NCBI GenBank assembly: GCA_965218775.1
Contig: CBDCLS010000004.1
Coordinates: 310,001-374,000 of the forward strand
Length of the DNA: 64,000 nucleotides
Direction of reading: 5' to 3'
Source of the DNA: CAUZIZ01 sp965218775
GTDB lineage: Bacteria; Acidobacteriota; UBA6911; RPQK01; JAJDTT01
Program-made: the position numbers and the translations under genes
The notes under the pieces: model-generated
Seen by the model: only the letters and a program-made list of their open reading frames with translations
Told to the model about the DNA's origin: nothing
Database searches by the model: none
Part shown: piece after piece, positions 37,270 through 46,533 of the stretch
Numbering within the stretch: position 1 is the first letter of the stretch
Layout of the letters: every line of letters begins with the position of its first letter

Positions 37270-37621
37270 GTTTCACCTCACGCCAACAACCAGCCCAGGC
37301 GCCCCGATCATACGTTTCGATTCAAATGGGGGATACGGAGAGACAAGTTCATTGTTTCACTGACCAGAGTAGTGGTAGGCTCCACTTTGCCGAAGTTGTC
37401 CAGTAAATCCCGGGCCCATCCAGCGTACCTTCGTCAAACCAGAGAGACCAACCGCTGCGCATCAGAGTCCCCTTGTCCGCTCGGTCGAACCGGATTTGTG
37501 AGTTCCGGCGGATGGAGAAAGGGACCACCGAAGGATAATCTCGGGTCCTTCTTCGGGTCCTTCTAAGGATGTACTCTTCAAACCATTTTCGGATGGCGAC
37601 AAGATTCTTTGGCATGGGGGT

Positions 37622-37668
37622 GATTGTAAGCAGGGAGTATCTATCAAAGTGTAGTTTGGTAGATACCC
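37622..37668 (+). repeat. Short hairpin repeat, copy 2
   Basis: GATTGTAAGCAGGGAG then TATCTATCAAAGTGTAGTTT and GGTAGATACCC; partner of 5473-5522. TATCTATCAAA pairs with TTTGGTAGATA. Confidence 0.6.
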
Positions 37669-37757
37669 GTCAAGGCCGGTTAGAGAATGTACCAGCTTGG
37701 CCGGTTTAAAACTGAGCCAGTAAGATGGCCCCGTTCGCCTAGGACGTCTATATAGAA

Positions 37758-37810
37758 GTGTGATAGTCGGTGCCCGATTGATCCCAATCGAACGGCCGCT
37801 CTCGCCTAGG
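37758..37810 (-). repeat. Dispersed repeat R, copy 3 (empty site for the intron)
   Basis: On the minus strand CTAGGCGAGAGCGGCCGTTC, continuing to GGGCACCGACTATCACAC. It spans, uninterrupted, the junction where the group II intron sits in copy 2. Confidence 0.7.
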
Positions 37811-38199
37811 ATGTAGCGAGCGACCTCAGACCGCCGAGGACACTTGTAGAGTCCTCGTCCTACCCTTGCCCGCGCCCGTGTCCTTGTCCGTGCCCGACTT
37901 CATCTTCCTCACCCAGGCTCGACGATTGTGGGGAAATGACGGGCAAGGGCACGGGCGAAGGCAAGGGAAACTTCTTCGGAAACTTGACCAGGTTGTGAAC
38001 TTTTCACTGACCAAGGGGTCTCTAATATTGCCACATAGCCTCCCCAGCAGTCTGGAGGCTCGTTGGACTGGCCAAGGCACTGGAGGGTGAGACGGCAGGA
38101 AGTGATCAAGCCGATTCGGGACACCCTGTCCCTTGATTCCACCTTTGTCCTGGAACAGAATCGAAAAGTAAACTATCCCTAAGATGTAAGGAGACGTTC

Positions 38200-39648
38200 A
38201 TGAATCTCGATCGAAGGCATCTTCGCCTCATTCTTCTTTTGACTTTGCCAATGACTCCCTGGAGGGGGTTGTCGGCCCAGCCTCAGGTCAGAGAGGTGGG
38301 GACCCAGCTGCAGCTCTTCCTGGACGACTGGTTGGTGGAGTCCATGGAGCAGGTGTACCATGTCCTCCATTCTCCCCAACCCATGGAGGTGGCCATCCGG
38401 ATGGACCGGCCCTACGAGCGCACGGTGCTCTACGATCCATCGGTCATCAAAGACGAGCACCGCTACCGGATGTGGTATCGGACAAACCTGAGGGAGTCTA
38501 CCCGCTATACGGGCTACGCCGAGAGCCTGGATGGAATCCACTGGGTGAAACCGGACCTGGGCCTGATCGAATACGATGGTTCCACCCGCAATAACATCGT
38601 GTGGCCTGTTCCTGGCGGGAAGGGGGCTGTCCTATCCTTCTTCAAGGACAAAAACCCGGCGGCGGCGGCCTCAGAGCGCTACAAGGCCATTGGCATTGCA
38701 TCGGAGAAGAAACCCTCGGGCGAGGGAAGCCGAGCCGTCTTCTATGGGATGGTGTCAGGGGACGGGCTGCACTGGCGGAATGTGCAGAAGGAGCCGATCG
38801 TGCGAGCTCCGCTGGAGGATCCGGCTTTCGATTCCCACAACATCGTTCTGTGGGACCAGGCCCGAGGACACTATTCCATCTACGCCAGGGGCTGGAAGCG
38901 GCACCAGGTGCGGGACATTCGCCGCTTTACCTCCCGGGACTTCCGGAGCTGGTCCGAACCCCGCTACCTGGATTTTGGGGAGGCCCCCATCGAGCATTTG
39001 TACAAGAACGCGGCCATCCCCTACTACCGTCGACCCGACATCATCCTCATGTTCCCCAAGCGGTTCCTTCCGGAGCGAAGGTATGCCGCCCACTGGAAGG
39101 AGGACGGACTCTCGGACATCGTCTTCATGTTCAGCCGGGACGGCATCCGCTTCGACCGGCGCTACATGGAGGCCTTTCTGCGTCCCGGGCGAAACCCGCT
39201 GAACTGGCATGACCGGGCCATCGAAGTGGGTCCCACGCTAGTCCCCACGGGTCCGGGAGAGATGTCCCTCTACTACGTCGAGCACTACAAGACTCCCCAG
39301 GTGAGGATCCGCCGAGCGGTGCTGAGGGAGGATGGATTCGTCTCCCTGCGGGGCCCCTATGTGGGGGGAAGTGTGCTGACCCGTCCCCTACGTTTCAGGG
39401 GCCGGGAGCTGGTACTGAACCACTCTACCTCGGCGGCAGGCAGTCTGCGGGTGGAGATCCAGGACGCCTCAGGCCGGACTCTGGAGGGCTACGCCCTGGA
39501 GGACTGCCCGGACATCTACGGAGACGAGATCGAACGGGTGGTTTCCTGGACGGGCGGGAGCGACCTGAGCCCCCTGGCAGGGCAGGTGGTTCGTCTGAAG
39601 GTGGAGATCCGGGATGGGGATCTCTACTCCCTGCGTTTCCGGCCCTGA
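38200..39648 (+). CDS. Secreted five-bladed beta-propeller protein, paralogue 4
   Basis: TAAGGAG precedes the ATG at 38200; a signal peptide (LRLILLLTLPMTPWRGLSA) follows. Family landmarks: LQLFLDDWLVE, RYRMWYRTN, YAESLDGIHWVKP, SERYKAIGI, MVSGDGLHWRNV, FDSHNIVLWD, DFGEAPIEHLYKN, FMFSRDGIRFDRRY, EAFLRPGRN, then LRVEIQDASGRTLEGYALED and VRLKVEIRDGDLYSLRFRP. It lacks the FDxPWEG form seen in the 1616 group (MDRPYERTVLYDP instead), so it is a distinct branch. Intact, 482 residues; its 3' end lies 72 bp from the tail of the convergent, IS-split paralogue. Confidence 0.85.
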   Translation: MNLDRRHLRLILLLTLPMTPWRGLSAQPQVREVGTQLQLFLDDWLVESMEQVYHVLHSPQPMEVAIRMDRPYERTVLYDPSVIKDEHRYRMWYRTNLRESTRYTGYAESLDGIHWVKPDLGLIEYDGSTRNNIVWPVPGGKGAVLSFFKDKNPAAAASERYKAIGIASEKKPSGEGSRAVFYGMVSGDGLHWRNVQKEPIVRAPLEDPAFDSHNIVLWDQARGHYSIYARGWKRHQVRDIRRFTSRDFRSWSEPRYLDFGEAPIEHLYKNAAIPYYRRPDIILMFPKRFLPERRYAAHWKEDGLSDIVFMFSRDGIRFDRRYMEAFLRPGRNPLNWHDRAIEVGPTLVPTGPGEMSLYYVEHYKTPQVRIRRAVLREDGFVSLRGPYVGGSVLTRPLRFRGRELVLNHSTSAAGSLRVEIQDASGRTLEGYALEDCPDIYGDEIERVVSWTGGSDLSPLAGQVVRLKVEIRDGDLYSLRFRP

Positions 39649-39857
39649 GGCAAGCGGCCTCTTGCGATGCCGCTGGAGAGAAAACACGGGGGCTACCGGG
39701 TAATCCAATCCTCATCGAGTCAGGCGTCGTCGCTCAGGTAGAGGGCGTAGAGGAGTGGACCAGACCTGTCATCTCCCTTCAGATGGACCCGAAAGCGAAT
39801 CTGCTTATCCCTCAGCCGCGATAGGTTCCCCTTGGGCCATGTCACTGTCGAGACTAG

Positions 39858-41547
39858 CCCGGATTTCTCAAGGATAAGAAAAAGCAGTCAGCTCAATGTG
39901 GTATAAAGTCTGTGTTAACAAAGACTTAACAAACACAAGGAGCTGACTACTATGACGACAGAGTGTATCGCTTCTAAGCTGGAGTTTCAAGGGCTGGAGG
40001 GTCGCCGAGTGGAGGCAGAATTCAACGGGGGACAGATCACTTCAGACGCCGGAGGGTTGCTGTTACGGGAGGTGGAGAGCCGCTATGGGTTCATTCGCGG
40101 CTTGGCCGCCTGCTTTGGGGACCGGCGCGATCCTCGCTTCACCGAGTTCAGTGTGGAGGAGCTGGTGGGGCAGCGGATTTATGGACTGGCCTTGGGCTAT
40201 GAGGATCTCAACGATCATGAGGAGCTACGGACGGATCCGCTGATGGCGGTGTTGGTGGGCAAGGAAGATCCCTTGGGGAGGGATCGGCGAGCGGAAGCGG
40301 ATCGGGGCAAGGCGTGTGCCGGCAAGAGCACACTCAATCGTTTGGAGTTGTCCTCGGTGACGCAGGATAAATATCGCAAGACGCCGGTGGATGAAGCGGC
40401 GGTGGAAGCGTTTTTGGTGGAGCAGTTCATTCGGGTGCGAGGCGGTAAACCCAAGGAGCTGGTGTTGGATCTGGATGCGACGGATGATCCGCTGCACGGA
40501 GAGCAGGAGGGTCGTTTCTACCATGGCTACTACCGGTGTTACTGCTACCTGCCCCTGTATGTGTTTTGCGAGGGGTATGTGCTGGGGGCCAAGCTACGGG
40601 TGTCGAATCTGGATGGCTCCGAAGGAGCGGTCCAGGAGATGGAGCGGATCGTGGGACAACTGCGGGCGAAGTGGCCGAAGGTCCGCATTACGCTGCGGGC
40701 GGACAGCAGCTTTGCGCGCGAGGCGTTGATGAAATGGTGTGAGGAGCATCGAGTGGATTACGTCTTCGGTCTGGCCCGCAATCAGCGCTTAGAGGGGGCC
40801 CTGGAGTCGGAGCTGGAACAGGCCCAGGTGCTTCAACAAGCGAGCGGCAGCAGCGCCCGAGTCTATAAGGACTTTCGTTACCAGACGCGCAAAAGCTGGA
40901 GTCAAGAGCGGCGAGTGGTGGGCAAGGCCGAGTCCACGGCTAAGGGATCCAATCCCCGCTTTGTCGTCACCTCGCTGGGAGCGAAGCGGTGGCCCGCCCA
41001 AAAGCTGTACGAGCAGCTGTACTGCGCGCGAGGGGAAGCGGAGAATCGGATCAAGGAGCAGCAACTAGAGCTGTTTGCCGATCGGACCTCGACGCACCGC
41101 ATGAAGAGCAATCAGCTGCGCTTGTGGTTCTCTTCGGTGGCCTATAATCTGCTGCACACGCTGAGGAGTGTCGCTTTGAAAGGGACCCAGTGGGCCAAGG
41201 CGCAATGCCAGACGATCCGCCTCAAACTGTTGAAGATTGGGGGCCAGATTCGGGTCAGTGTCCGACGGGTGAGCCTGTCGCTGAGCGAGGGTTATCCTTA
41301 CCAAACACTCTACGCCCAAGCCTTGGCCCAGCTTCAACAGCTGGGTTGAGCCCAGGAACATCGGAAATCCCAATCGCCTGCGACTGAGGCGCCTGAGGTG
41401 TGTCTGAAAAACCGGTTTTCCGCGCTCGACACAGGCCTCACGACGCCTGTCGTACTCTGCACCGCCCTCAGCGGCGCCTTTGACCCAGACCGGCGTCGAG
41501 AAATCGACTAAAATCGCCCTTTCGGCTTTCTCCTTGAGAAATCCGGG
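39858..41547 (+). mobile_element. IS1380-like element, copy 2, intact
   Basis: 17-bp perfect inverted ends CCCGGATTTCTCAAGGA / TCCTTGAGAAATCCGGG; CTAG duplicated at 39854-39857 and 41548-41551. 1690 bp, single transposase. Confidence 0.92.
39952..41349 (+). CDS. IS1380-family transposase, intact
   Basis: 465 residues, ribosome site AAGGAGCTGACTACT before the ATG. The N-terminal region has GGQITSDAGGLLLREVESRY and LAACFGDRRDPRFTEFSVEE; the DDE core shows ELVLDLDATDDPLHG, VRITLRADSSFARE and YCARGEAENRIKEQQLELFA (Y-x2-R-x3-E). The end is TLYAQALAQLQQLG. The frame is complete, both ends are perfect and a target duplication is present, so this copy is the likely active source for copy 1 and possibly for the 175-bp MITEs with matching ends. 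Confidence 0.92.
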   Translation: MTTECIASKLEFQGLEGRRVEAEFNGGQITSDAGGLLLREVESRYGFIRGLAACFGDRRDPRFTEFSVEELVGQRIYGLALGYEDLNDHEELRTDPLMAVLVGKEDPLGRDRRAEADRGKACAGKSTLNRLELSSVTQDKYRKTPVDEAAVEAFLVEQFIRVRGGKPKELVLDLDATDDPLHGEQEGRFYHGYYRCYCYLPLYVFCEGYVLGAKLRVSNLDGSEGAVQEMERIVGQLRAKWPKVRITLRADSSFAREALMKWCEEHRVDYVFGLARNQRLEGALESELEQAQVLQQASGSSARVYKDFRYQTRKSWSQERRVVGKAESTAKGSNPRFVVTSLGAKRWPAQKLYEQLYCARGEAENRIKEQQLELFADRTSTHRMKSNQLRLWFSSVAYNLLHTLRSVALKGTQWAKAQCQTIRLKLLKIGGQIRVSVRRVSLSLSEGYPYQTLYAQALAQLQQLG

Positions 41548-43013
41548 CTAGCCCCTCCTCCCGAGAGATCCGACCGCTGCCAACCTCGGAGAACTCGGGC
41601 AAGAGCTGGAACTCTGGATCGGAGATCTCCAGTCGCATCCCTTCAGTCCGCTCGCCGTTGACCCGAATCTGGCCGTTGTCATTCAGTTCAAAGGGCGCCG
41701 ACCAGACCCAGCCCTCGGTCTGCCCTGGAGCCAGTCCCAGCGCTCCCCAGCGATCCCGAGGAAGTGTGGCCAGAGCCACTTCGGCCCGGTAGTGACGACT
41801 GTGTGGGGTCTGGCCCGCTGTGCCGGCGTTGCGCCAGCGCCCGTGGTAGATGCGCGTCTCCTCTCCCACATTCAAGATGCCATTGCCCTGGCACAGAATG
41901 GTTGGAAAATCCAGGCCTTTGACGGATGGGGCAGGGGAGTCCTTCCTGGAAATGTAGGTGTGACCCTTCACGGGCTCTCTGAAGTGGATGCCGTCGTTGC
42001 TGATGACCAGGCCCAGATCGCAGCTGGTCCCGCCCGGTCCCCATCCCAGATTGTGCCAGCGGCCGTAGACCCCAACACACACACTTCCGAAGCTAGCCGC
42101 ACCCACACCCAGGTGAACCTGATCGTATTGCTGACTGAAGCCTCGCTGGGCTGCGTCCTCCGGCTCGGGGAGGGCGAAGGCTTCACCGAATCCCTGCACC
42201 CAGCGGTGGAAGTCGGGCGAGACCCAGACCAGGCCTTGTCGGCCCCGCCTTCCTCCTCCTCCCTCACCGTAGGCGGTTCCGTGACCGTGGACGATGTACA
42301 TTCCCCCGTGCTTGTAGAAGCAGCCGTGCTCGCACTGGTCATCCAGGGCCATCTCGGGGGCGGCTGACCAATTGATCCCGTCGCTGCTGGTAGCCGTGCG
42401 GACGGTCAGCTTAAGCCTTCCGTACCTGGAGAGGATTCTCCCGTCCTCGGGTCGGTGCTCGTAGACCATCTTGTAACGGTGTCCCGGCTCACTCTCCTCC
42501 TGGTCTCGGATGACCGAGACCCCATAGATCTCCCGCCCCACCAGGGACACGATGTTGTTGTCCTTGCCGCCTTGAAAATCTACCTGTCCCAGCCTGGGCT
42601 TGGTCCAGAGCACACCATCCTGGCTTTCGGCGTAGCAGGCCAGCCCAGGGTGGGCAACGACGGGGCGGGCGTAGTACCACATGCGGTATACACCCTGGTC
42701 GTGCAAAACCGTTCCGTAGAAGTGGGCCACCTGATGGTCCGGAGCTTCCGCGTCCTCACCCGACGGCGCGAGGACAGGCTCCTTCCGAACCTCGGGACGG
42801 GAAAGGTAGCAGCAGAGGTTCCTTCTGAAGGGCAGCAGATAGTCGTCGATGCCCAGCAGCAGGCGCTCCCTACGTCCTGGCCCCCCTGGAGCCATCCTTG
42901 AATACTGAGGCGTGGTCAGCGCGAGAACACTGCCCGTACCTAGAAACCGACGCCTTGAAATGGGACTGACGGTGATTTCCGACATCCTAGTTCTCCCCCT
43001 TAGCCCTGCTCTT

Positions 43014-44504
43014 CTACTTGAATCTCAGGGAATAGAGATCCGCGTCCTTCATGACGAAACGCAGGCGGACCGGCTTGCCGGCAATCCTGGCCAGGGGCTT
43101 CTCTGAAGCGGCCCCGGCATGACTCCGTTCCCACCGCACCGTGTGCTCGATCTCATCTCCCCAGATCAAAGGTGACTCTTCCAGGGCAAAGCCGGGCAAA
43201 GGGTTACCTTGGGGGTCCTGGATCTCCAGACGGATGCTTCCGGCAGCCGAGGTGGCAAAGTTGAGGATGAGGTTGTCCCCTTGGAAGCGCAGGGCTTTGG
43301 TAACGAGTTCCCCTCCGGAGTATCTCGCATTCACCGAGACGAACCCATCGGCACGAATAGCGAAGCGCTCCACGTGGATGGAGGGGAAGGTGTAATGCCG
43401 CTGCACGTAGAGAGAGATCTCGTCGGAAGCTGTGTGAAGGAGCCCCCAGGCAGGTGTATTGGCCCGGTGGGCCCAGTTGCGCACATTCAACCCAGGCCGA
43501 ATGAAGGCTTCCAGGAAGCGACGGTCCCAGTGGATTCCATCGCGACTACTCATCAACACAGCATCCGAAGCCCCCGGGGCAATCAGATCCTGGTAAAGGG
43601 GAAGCGTTTGCCAGGGAAGAAAACGCCGGGGGAACGCCAGATAGATGTGGGGAGCCCGAAAATAGGGCGTGGTGGCGTTCGTATAGAGATGCTCCGCCGG
43701 GCTGTCACCGAATTCACACCACTGCCCTGCAGGCCAGTTGCGGAAATCCCGGGTCGAGGAGGATCGGATGCTGCGCACACCGTATCGGCCCTTGCGGTAG
43801 ATGGCGACGTATTCCCCCCGCACTGAATCCCAGAAGACCACGTTCAGGGAGTCGAAGGCTCCATCCGTGAGCAGCGGCTCGTCGCTGGCTGGCTTCCAAC
43901 TCTTCCCATCCCCAGAGACGAATCCCATGAGCACCGGTTTGCCACCGACATGACTGGTGTCCACTGCCTTGTACCGCTCGCTGGCTGGTGCATCGGGATT
44001 GGGGTCTTTGAATGGTGCAAAGCAGCAGGAAGAGGACCCGGTCAAGACGATGTTATTCTCCTTGGACCCGTTGAACTCATAGAGGCCAAGGGAGGGCCGG
44101 GTCCACACGATGCCATCCCGGCTTTCGGCCATGCAGGTCAGGCTCGGATGCCCTTCGGGGACAACCTCCCCCTCTGCCAGCAAAGAAGTGGCTGTAGAGT
44201 CAGGATCACTGCTCCCTCGGTAGTACATCCTGTAGTGATCTTCATCTCGAAAGACGGTAGCGTAGGCGCTCGTAACTCCCTCCCAGGGTTTGTCGAAGCT
44301 GAGAACCTTCCCAGCAGAGCGGGGTCGGTGCAGCTTCAGCCTGACACCATCCATCGACTCGATGAGGTAGTCGTCCACGAACAGCTCCAGGCGGGAGCCG
44401 ATGTCCAGGGGTTCCTGAGCCCCCTCCTGCTCCGCCAAGGCACTTTCCACCGTCAGGGAAATCGCAACAGAAACCACGCACAGAGTCGCCAGTCTCATCC
44501 TCAT
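43014..44504 (-). CDS. Secreted five-bladed beta-propeller protein, paralogue 6
   Basis: The ATG at 44504 follows AGAAGGATGG. A signal peptide (LCVVSVAISLTVESALA) precedes LELFVDDYLIESMDGVRLKL, FDKPWEGVTSAY, RMYYRGSSD, CMAESRDGIVWTRP, KENNIVLTGSS, DFGDSPAEHLYTN-type EFGDSPAEHLYTNATTPYFR, APHIYLAFPRRFLP, SSRDGIHWDRRF, EAFIRPGLN, YVQRHYTFPSIHVERF and the C-terminus ESPLIWGDEIEHTVRWERS..VRLRFVMKDADLYSLRFK. It is closest to the gene at 1616, sharing even GNPLPGFALEESPLIWGDEI. Intact, 496 residues. It is 28 bp upstream of the split paralogue on the same strand, so the two were probably one transcription unit. Confidence 0.87.
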   Translation of the reverse strand: MRMRLATLCVVSVAISLTVESALAEQEGAQEPLDIGSRLELFVDDYLIESMDGVRLKLHRPRSAGKVLSFDKPWEGVTSAYATVFRDEDHYRMYYRGSSDPDSTATSLLAEGEVVPEGHPSLTCMAESRDGIVWTRPSLGLYEFNGSKENNIVLTGSSSCCFAPFKDPNPDAPASERYKAVDTSHVGGKPVLMGFVSGDGKSWKPASDEPLLTDGAFDSLNVVFWDSVRGEYVAIYRKGRYGVRSIRSSSTRDFRNWPAGQWCEFGDSPAEHLYTNATTPYFRAPHIYLAFPRRFLPWQTLPLYQDLIAPGASDAVLMSSRDGIHWDRRFLEAFIRPGLNVRNWAHRANTPAWGLLHTASDEISLYVQRHYTFPSIHVERFAIRADGFVSVNARYSGGELVTKALRFQGDNLILNFATSAAGSIRLEIQDPQGNPLPGFALEESPLIWGDEIEHTVRWERSHAGAASEKPLARIAGKPVRLRFVMKDADLYSLRFK

Positions 44505-44921
44505 CGTCCATCCTTCTCAGCGAAAGGGAATTCCGGTTCTCAGCCGAACCCAGGCTAGCAAGGAGGAGGGGAAGGATCAACAGGAGTTAGCACGGGACGG
44601 GAACCAGGAGAGACCCCTTCGGCCAGAAGCCGACGTTCTATTTCGGTCGCTTCGAAAGGAGTGTCAGTTTCTAGGGAGGGCGTTGTACCCCCAGGGGACC
44701 TGCCTGCCGCTCCTCGACAATCTTGGGTCACAAGTGCGTGAGGAAGAATGCCGCTGCATAGTATACGGAAACCAGATAAGATTCTGGAACACTGCAAGGG
44801 CGACTCCAATGAATGGACGTCAAAGAGCTCAGGTGGAGTTGAATACCGTGTCTGATCTGGAAAGCATATCCACAAAAGTTGGGTTGCTGATTGATGATTC
44901 TGAGCACCATGGAGCCAATCC
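44505..44921. repeat. Gap holding dispersed repeat T, copy 2 (44619-44870)
   Basis: Contiguous version of the sequence split at 10223-10712: GCCGACGTTCTATTTCGG, CTCCTCGACAATCTTGGG, GCTGCATAGTATACGGAAAC and GGCGACTCCAATGAATGG. No gene. It probably also contains the promoters of the divergent genes at 44504 and 44922. Confidence 0.6.
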
Positions 44922-45947
44922 GTGAGGAAGATCAAAGCGGCATCAGTCCAGTTTAATCACGCACCGGGCGACAAAGACTTCAATTTTCAGAGAATAGGGT
45001 CGTTCGTCAAGGAAGCGTTCGCACAGAGAGTGGATCTCATCACCTTTCCTGAGATGTGTATCACGGGCTACTGGCACGTGCGGAAGCTTGCCCGGGGAAA
45101 AATCGAGGCGCTGGCTGAACCGGTTCCATCGGGTAATTCCTGCCAAGAGCTACTCGCCCTGGCAACAGCACACAACATGACGATCGGTGCCGGACTTATC
45201 GAAATAACTAAAGACGGGCAGCTCTATAACACTTATTTGGTGGCTATGCCTGATGGGCGGGTTGCCTTTCACCGGAAGCTCCACTGTTTCATAAGTGAGC
45301 ACATGTTGTCCGGTGACCAATACACCGTATTCGATATACCGCAAGGGGCACGGGTAGGGGTACTCATTTGCTATGACAACAATATTGGGGAGAATGTGCG
45401 GATCACGGCTCTTCAAGGAGCAGAGATTCTGTTGGCGCCCCACCAGACGGGGGGATGTGATACGCCCAGTCCACGCTGTATGGGACGGATTGACCCTCGA
45501 CTGTGGGAGAATCGAGACGAGAACCCTGCAGCGATCGAGGCAGAGTTCCGCGGCCCTAAGGGTCGCGAATGGCTGATGCATTGGCTGCCAGCTCGAGCGC
45601 ACGACAATGGTCTATTTCTTGTCTACAGCAACGGTGTAGGGGTCGATGACGACGAAGTTCGGACCGGCAACGCGATGATCTTAGACCCGTACGGCGATAT
45701 TCTTGTCGAGACATCCAAAGCACAGGATGCAATGGTGGTGGCGGATCTCGATCCTCAGTTGCTTGAGAGGTGCACAGGACAACGGTGGATTAGAACCCGT
45801 CGGCCTGGGTTGTACGGCCCGCTTGCCGAGCCCACGGGTCGGGAACGAGATACGCGCACCGTCCGCTTCGAGCGGCGAGAGACAGTCGTCCAAGCAGGGT
45901 CGACCCAACAGAGCGCTGCAGCGGATGCGCTCAAGGCGCGCCGCTGA
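44922..45947 (+). CDS. Carbon-nitrogen hydrolase (nitrilase superfamily)
   Basis: GTG start at 44922 with GGAG eight bases upstream. The product (341 residues) has the complete Glu-Lys-Cys triad of the superfamily: FPEMCITGYW (Glu), FHRKLHCF (Lys) and LICYDNNIGEN (Cys), plus a second Glu in the DTPSPRCMG..WENRDENP loop region and the end strand DPYGDILVETSKAQDAMVVA. No signal peptide, so it acts in the cytoplasm, hydrolysing an amide or nitrile; aliphatic amidase or N-carbamoyl hydrolase activity is possible but not decided by sequence. It is a single gene; the next gene downstream is a remnant. The C-terminal 30 residues (VQAGSTQQSAAADALKARR) look unstructured. Confidence 0.88.
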   Translation: MRKIKAASVQFNHAPGDKDFNFQRIGSFVKEAFAQRVDLITFPEMCITGYWHVRKLARGKIEALAEPVPSGNSCQELLALATAHNMTIGAGLIEITKDGQLYNTYLVAMPDGRVAFHRKLHCFISEHMLSGDQYTVFDIPQGARVGVLICYDNNIGENVRITALQGAEILLAPHQTGGCDTPSPRCMGRIDPRLWENRDENPAAIEAEFRGPKGREWLMHWLPARAHDNGLFLVYSNGVGVDDDEVRTGNAMILDPYGDILVETSKAQDAMVVADLDPQLLERCTGQRWIRTRRPGLYGPLAEPTGRERDTRTVRFERRETVVQAGSTQQSAAADALKARR

Positions 45948-45993
45948 GCTTTACCGCTAGAATGCCAGTCCTCCACCTTGGCTGTATTCACTG

Positions 45994-46385
45994 ATGAGAG
46001 CAGCGTGGTACGAGTCCCAGGGTGGGGCAGGTGCGGTTGGACTGGCAGCCACGGCAATCGCAAAGCATGCAGGTGCCCGGGGCATCGCGACGGTCCGCAG
46101 CGAAGCAGACGTGAAGATAGCTAGCGGCGCGGGTGCGGACGAAGTTCTCCGGACGGACGGACTAGGCCCGGAAAAGATCGCAGAGAGTGTCCTCGCCCTG
46201 GATTCGGAAGGGGTCGACCACGTCGTTGAGGTGGCCTTCCAGGCAAACGTGGCCGTGGATGAGCAGGTCTTGAAGTTGGGCGGCTCTATCGCAAGCTACG
46301 CCACGAACCGGGCGAATCCCGAGATTCCGTTCTGGGGTAGTGGGGATCTGCAAAAAAACGGGGCGCTCGCCTTTATGCACCAGAA
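45994..46385 (+). pseudogene. Zinc-type alcohol dehydrogenase/quinone reductase (MDR), central fragment
   Basis: Only the nucleotide-binding domain remains: GGAGAVGLAATAIAKHAGAR, IATVRSEADVKIASGAGADE, VLRTDGLGPEKIAESVLALD and SEGVDHVVEVAFQANVAVDE, QVLKLGGSIASYATN, PEIPFW. The N-terminal catalytic domain and the C-terminal helices are absent, and the frame runs into unrelated sequence after about 46350. MRAAWYESQ at the start imitates the family's normal N-terminus (MRAAWYE), so an internal deletion has joined residue ~9 to residue ~150. Confidence 0.8.
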
Positions 46386-46533
46386 GGCGAATCACTCGTG
46401 TGGTCGCAGGCCTGCTTGCCTGCCCTTGATCCGTCTAAGGCAACCCGACTAGAATCCTCTGACAAGACAGTCCCGGAGCGTAACCGCTGCCAAGAAGCCT
46501 TGAACCCACGACCGCAGAGGAGGTCGTATAAGC

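Larger units (their letters stand above)
37270..38199. other. Long intergenic region with repeats
   Basis: No convincing gene in 930 bp. Contents: a weak minus-strand frame at 37349-37615 containing RRNSQIRFDRADKGTLMR and WSLWFDEGT, possibly a fragment of a longer protein I cannot name; the short hairpin repeat (37622-37668); repeat R (37758-37810); and a C-rich tract with its inverted G-rich counterpart at 37863-37897 and 37938-37967. Confidence 0.5.
39720..42985 (-). pseudogene. Tat-exported beta-propeller protein, paralogue 5, split by IS1380
   Basis: From the ATG at 42985 the protein has a Tat signal (SRRRFLGTGSVLALTT) and the propeller blocks YRMWYYARP, CYAESQDGVLWTKPRLG, DNNIVSLVG, TATSSDGINWS, GLVISNDGIHFREPV, TRIYHGRWRNAG and FELNDNGQIRVNG. 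At SGRISREEGL an IS1380-like element (39858-41547) is inserted at CTAG. Beyond it, the frame resumes as VSTVTWPKGNLSRLRDKQIR, FRVHLKGDDRSGPLLYALYL and SDDA, stopping at 39720. Removing the element plus one CTAG gives a continuous protein of about 525 residues. With the IS present the product reads into it and ends at 41468 with an altered tail, missing the last beta-strands. Confidence 0.88.

Noticed and set aside
37349..37615. 88-codon minus-strand frame
   Set aside because: Some peptide blocks look protein-like (RFDRADKGTLMRSGW) but there is no start site, no family and no clear end; recorded only as part of the intergenic note.
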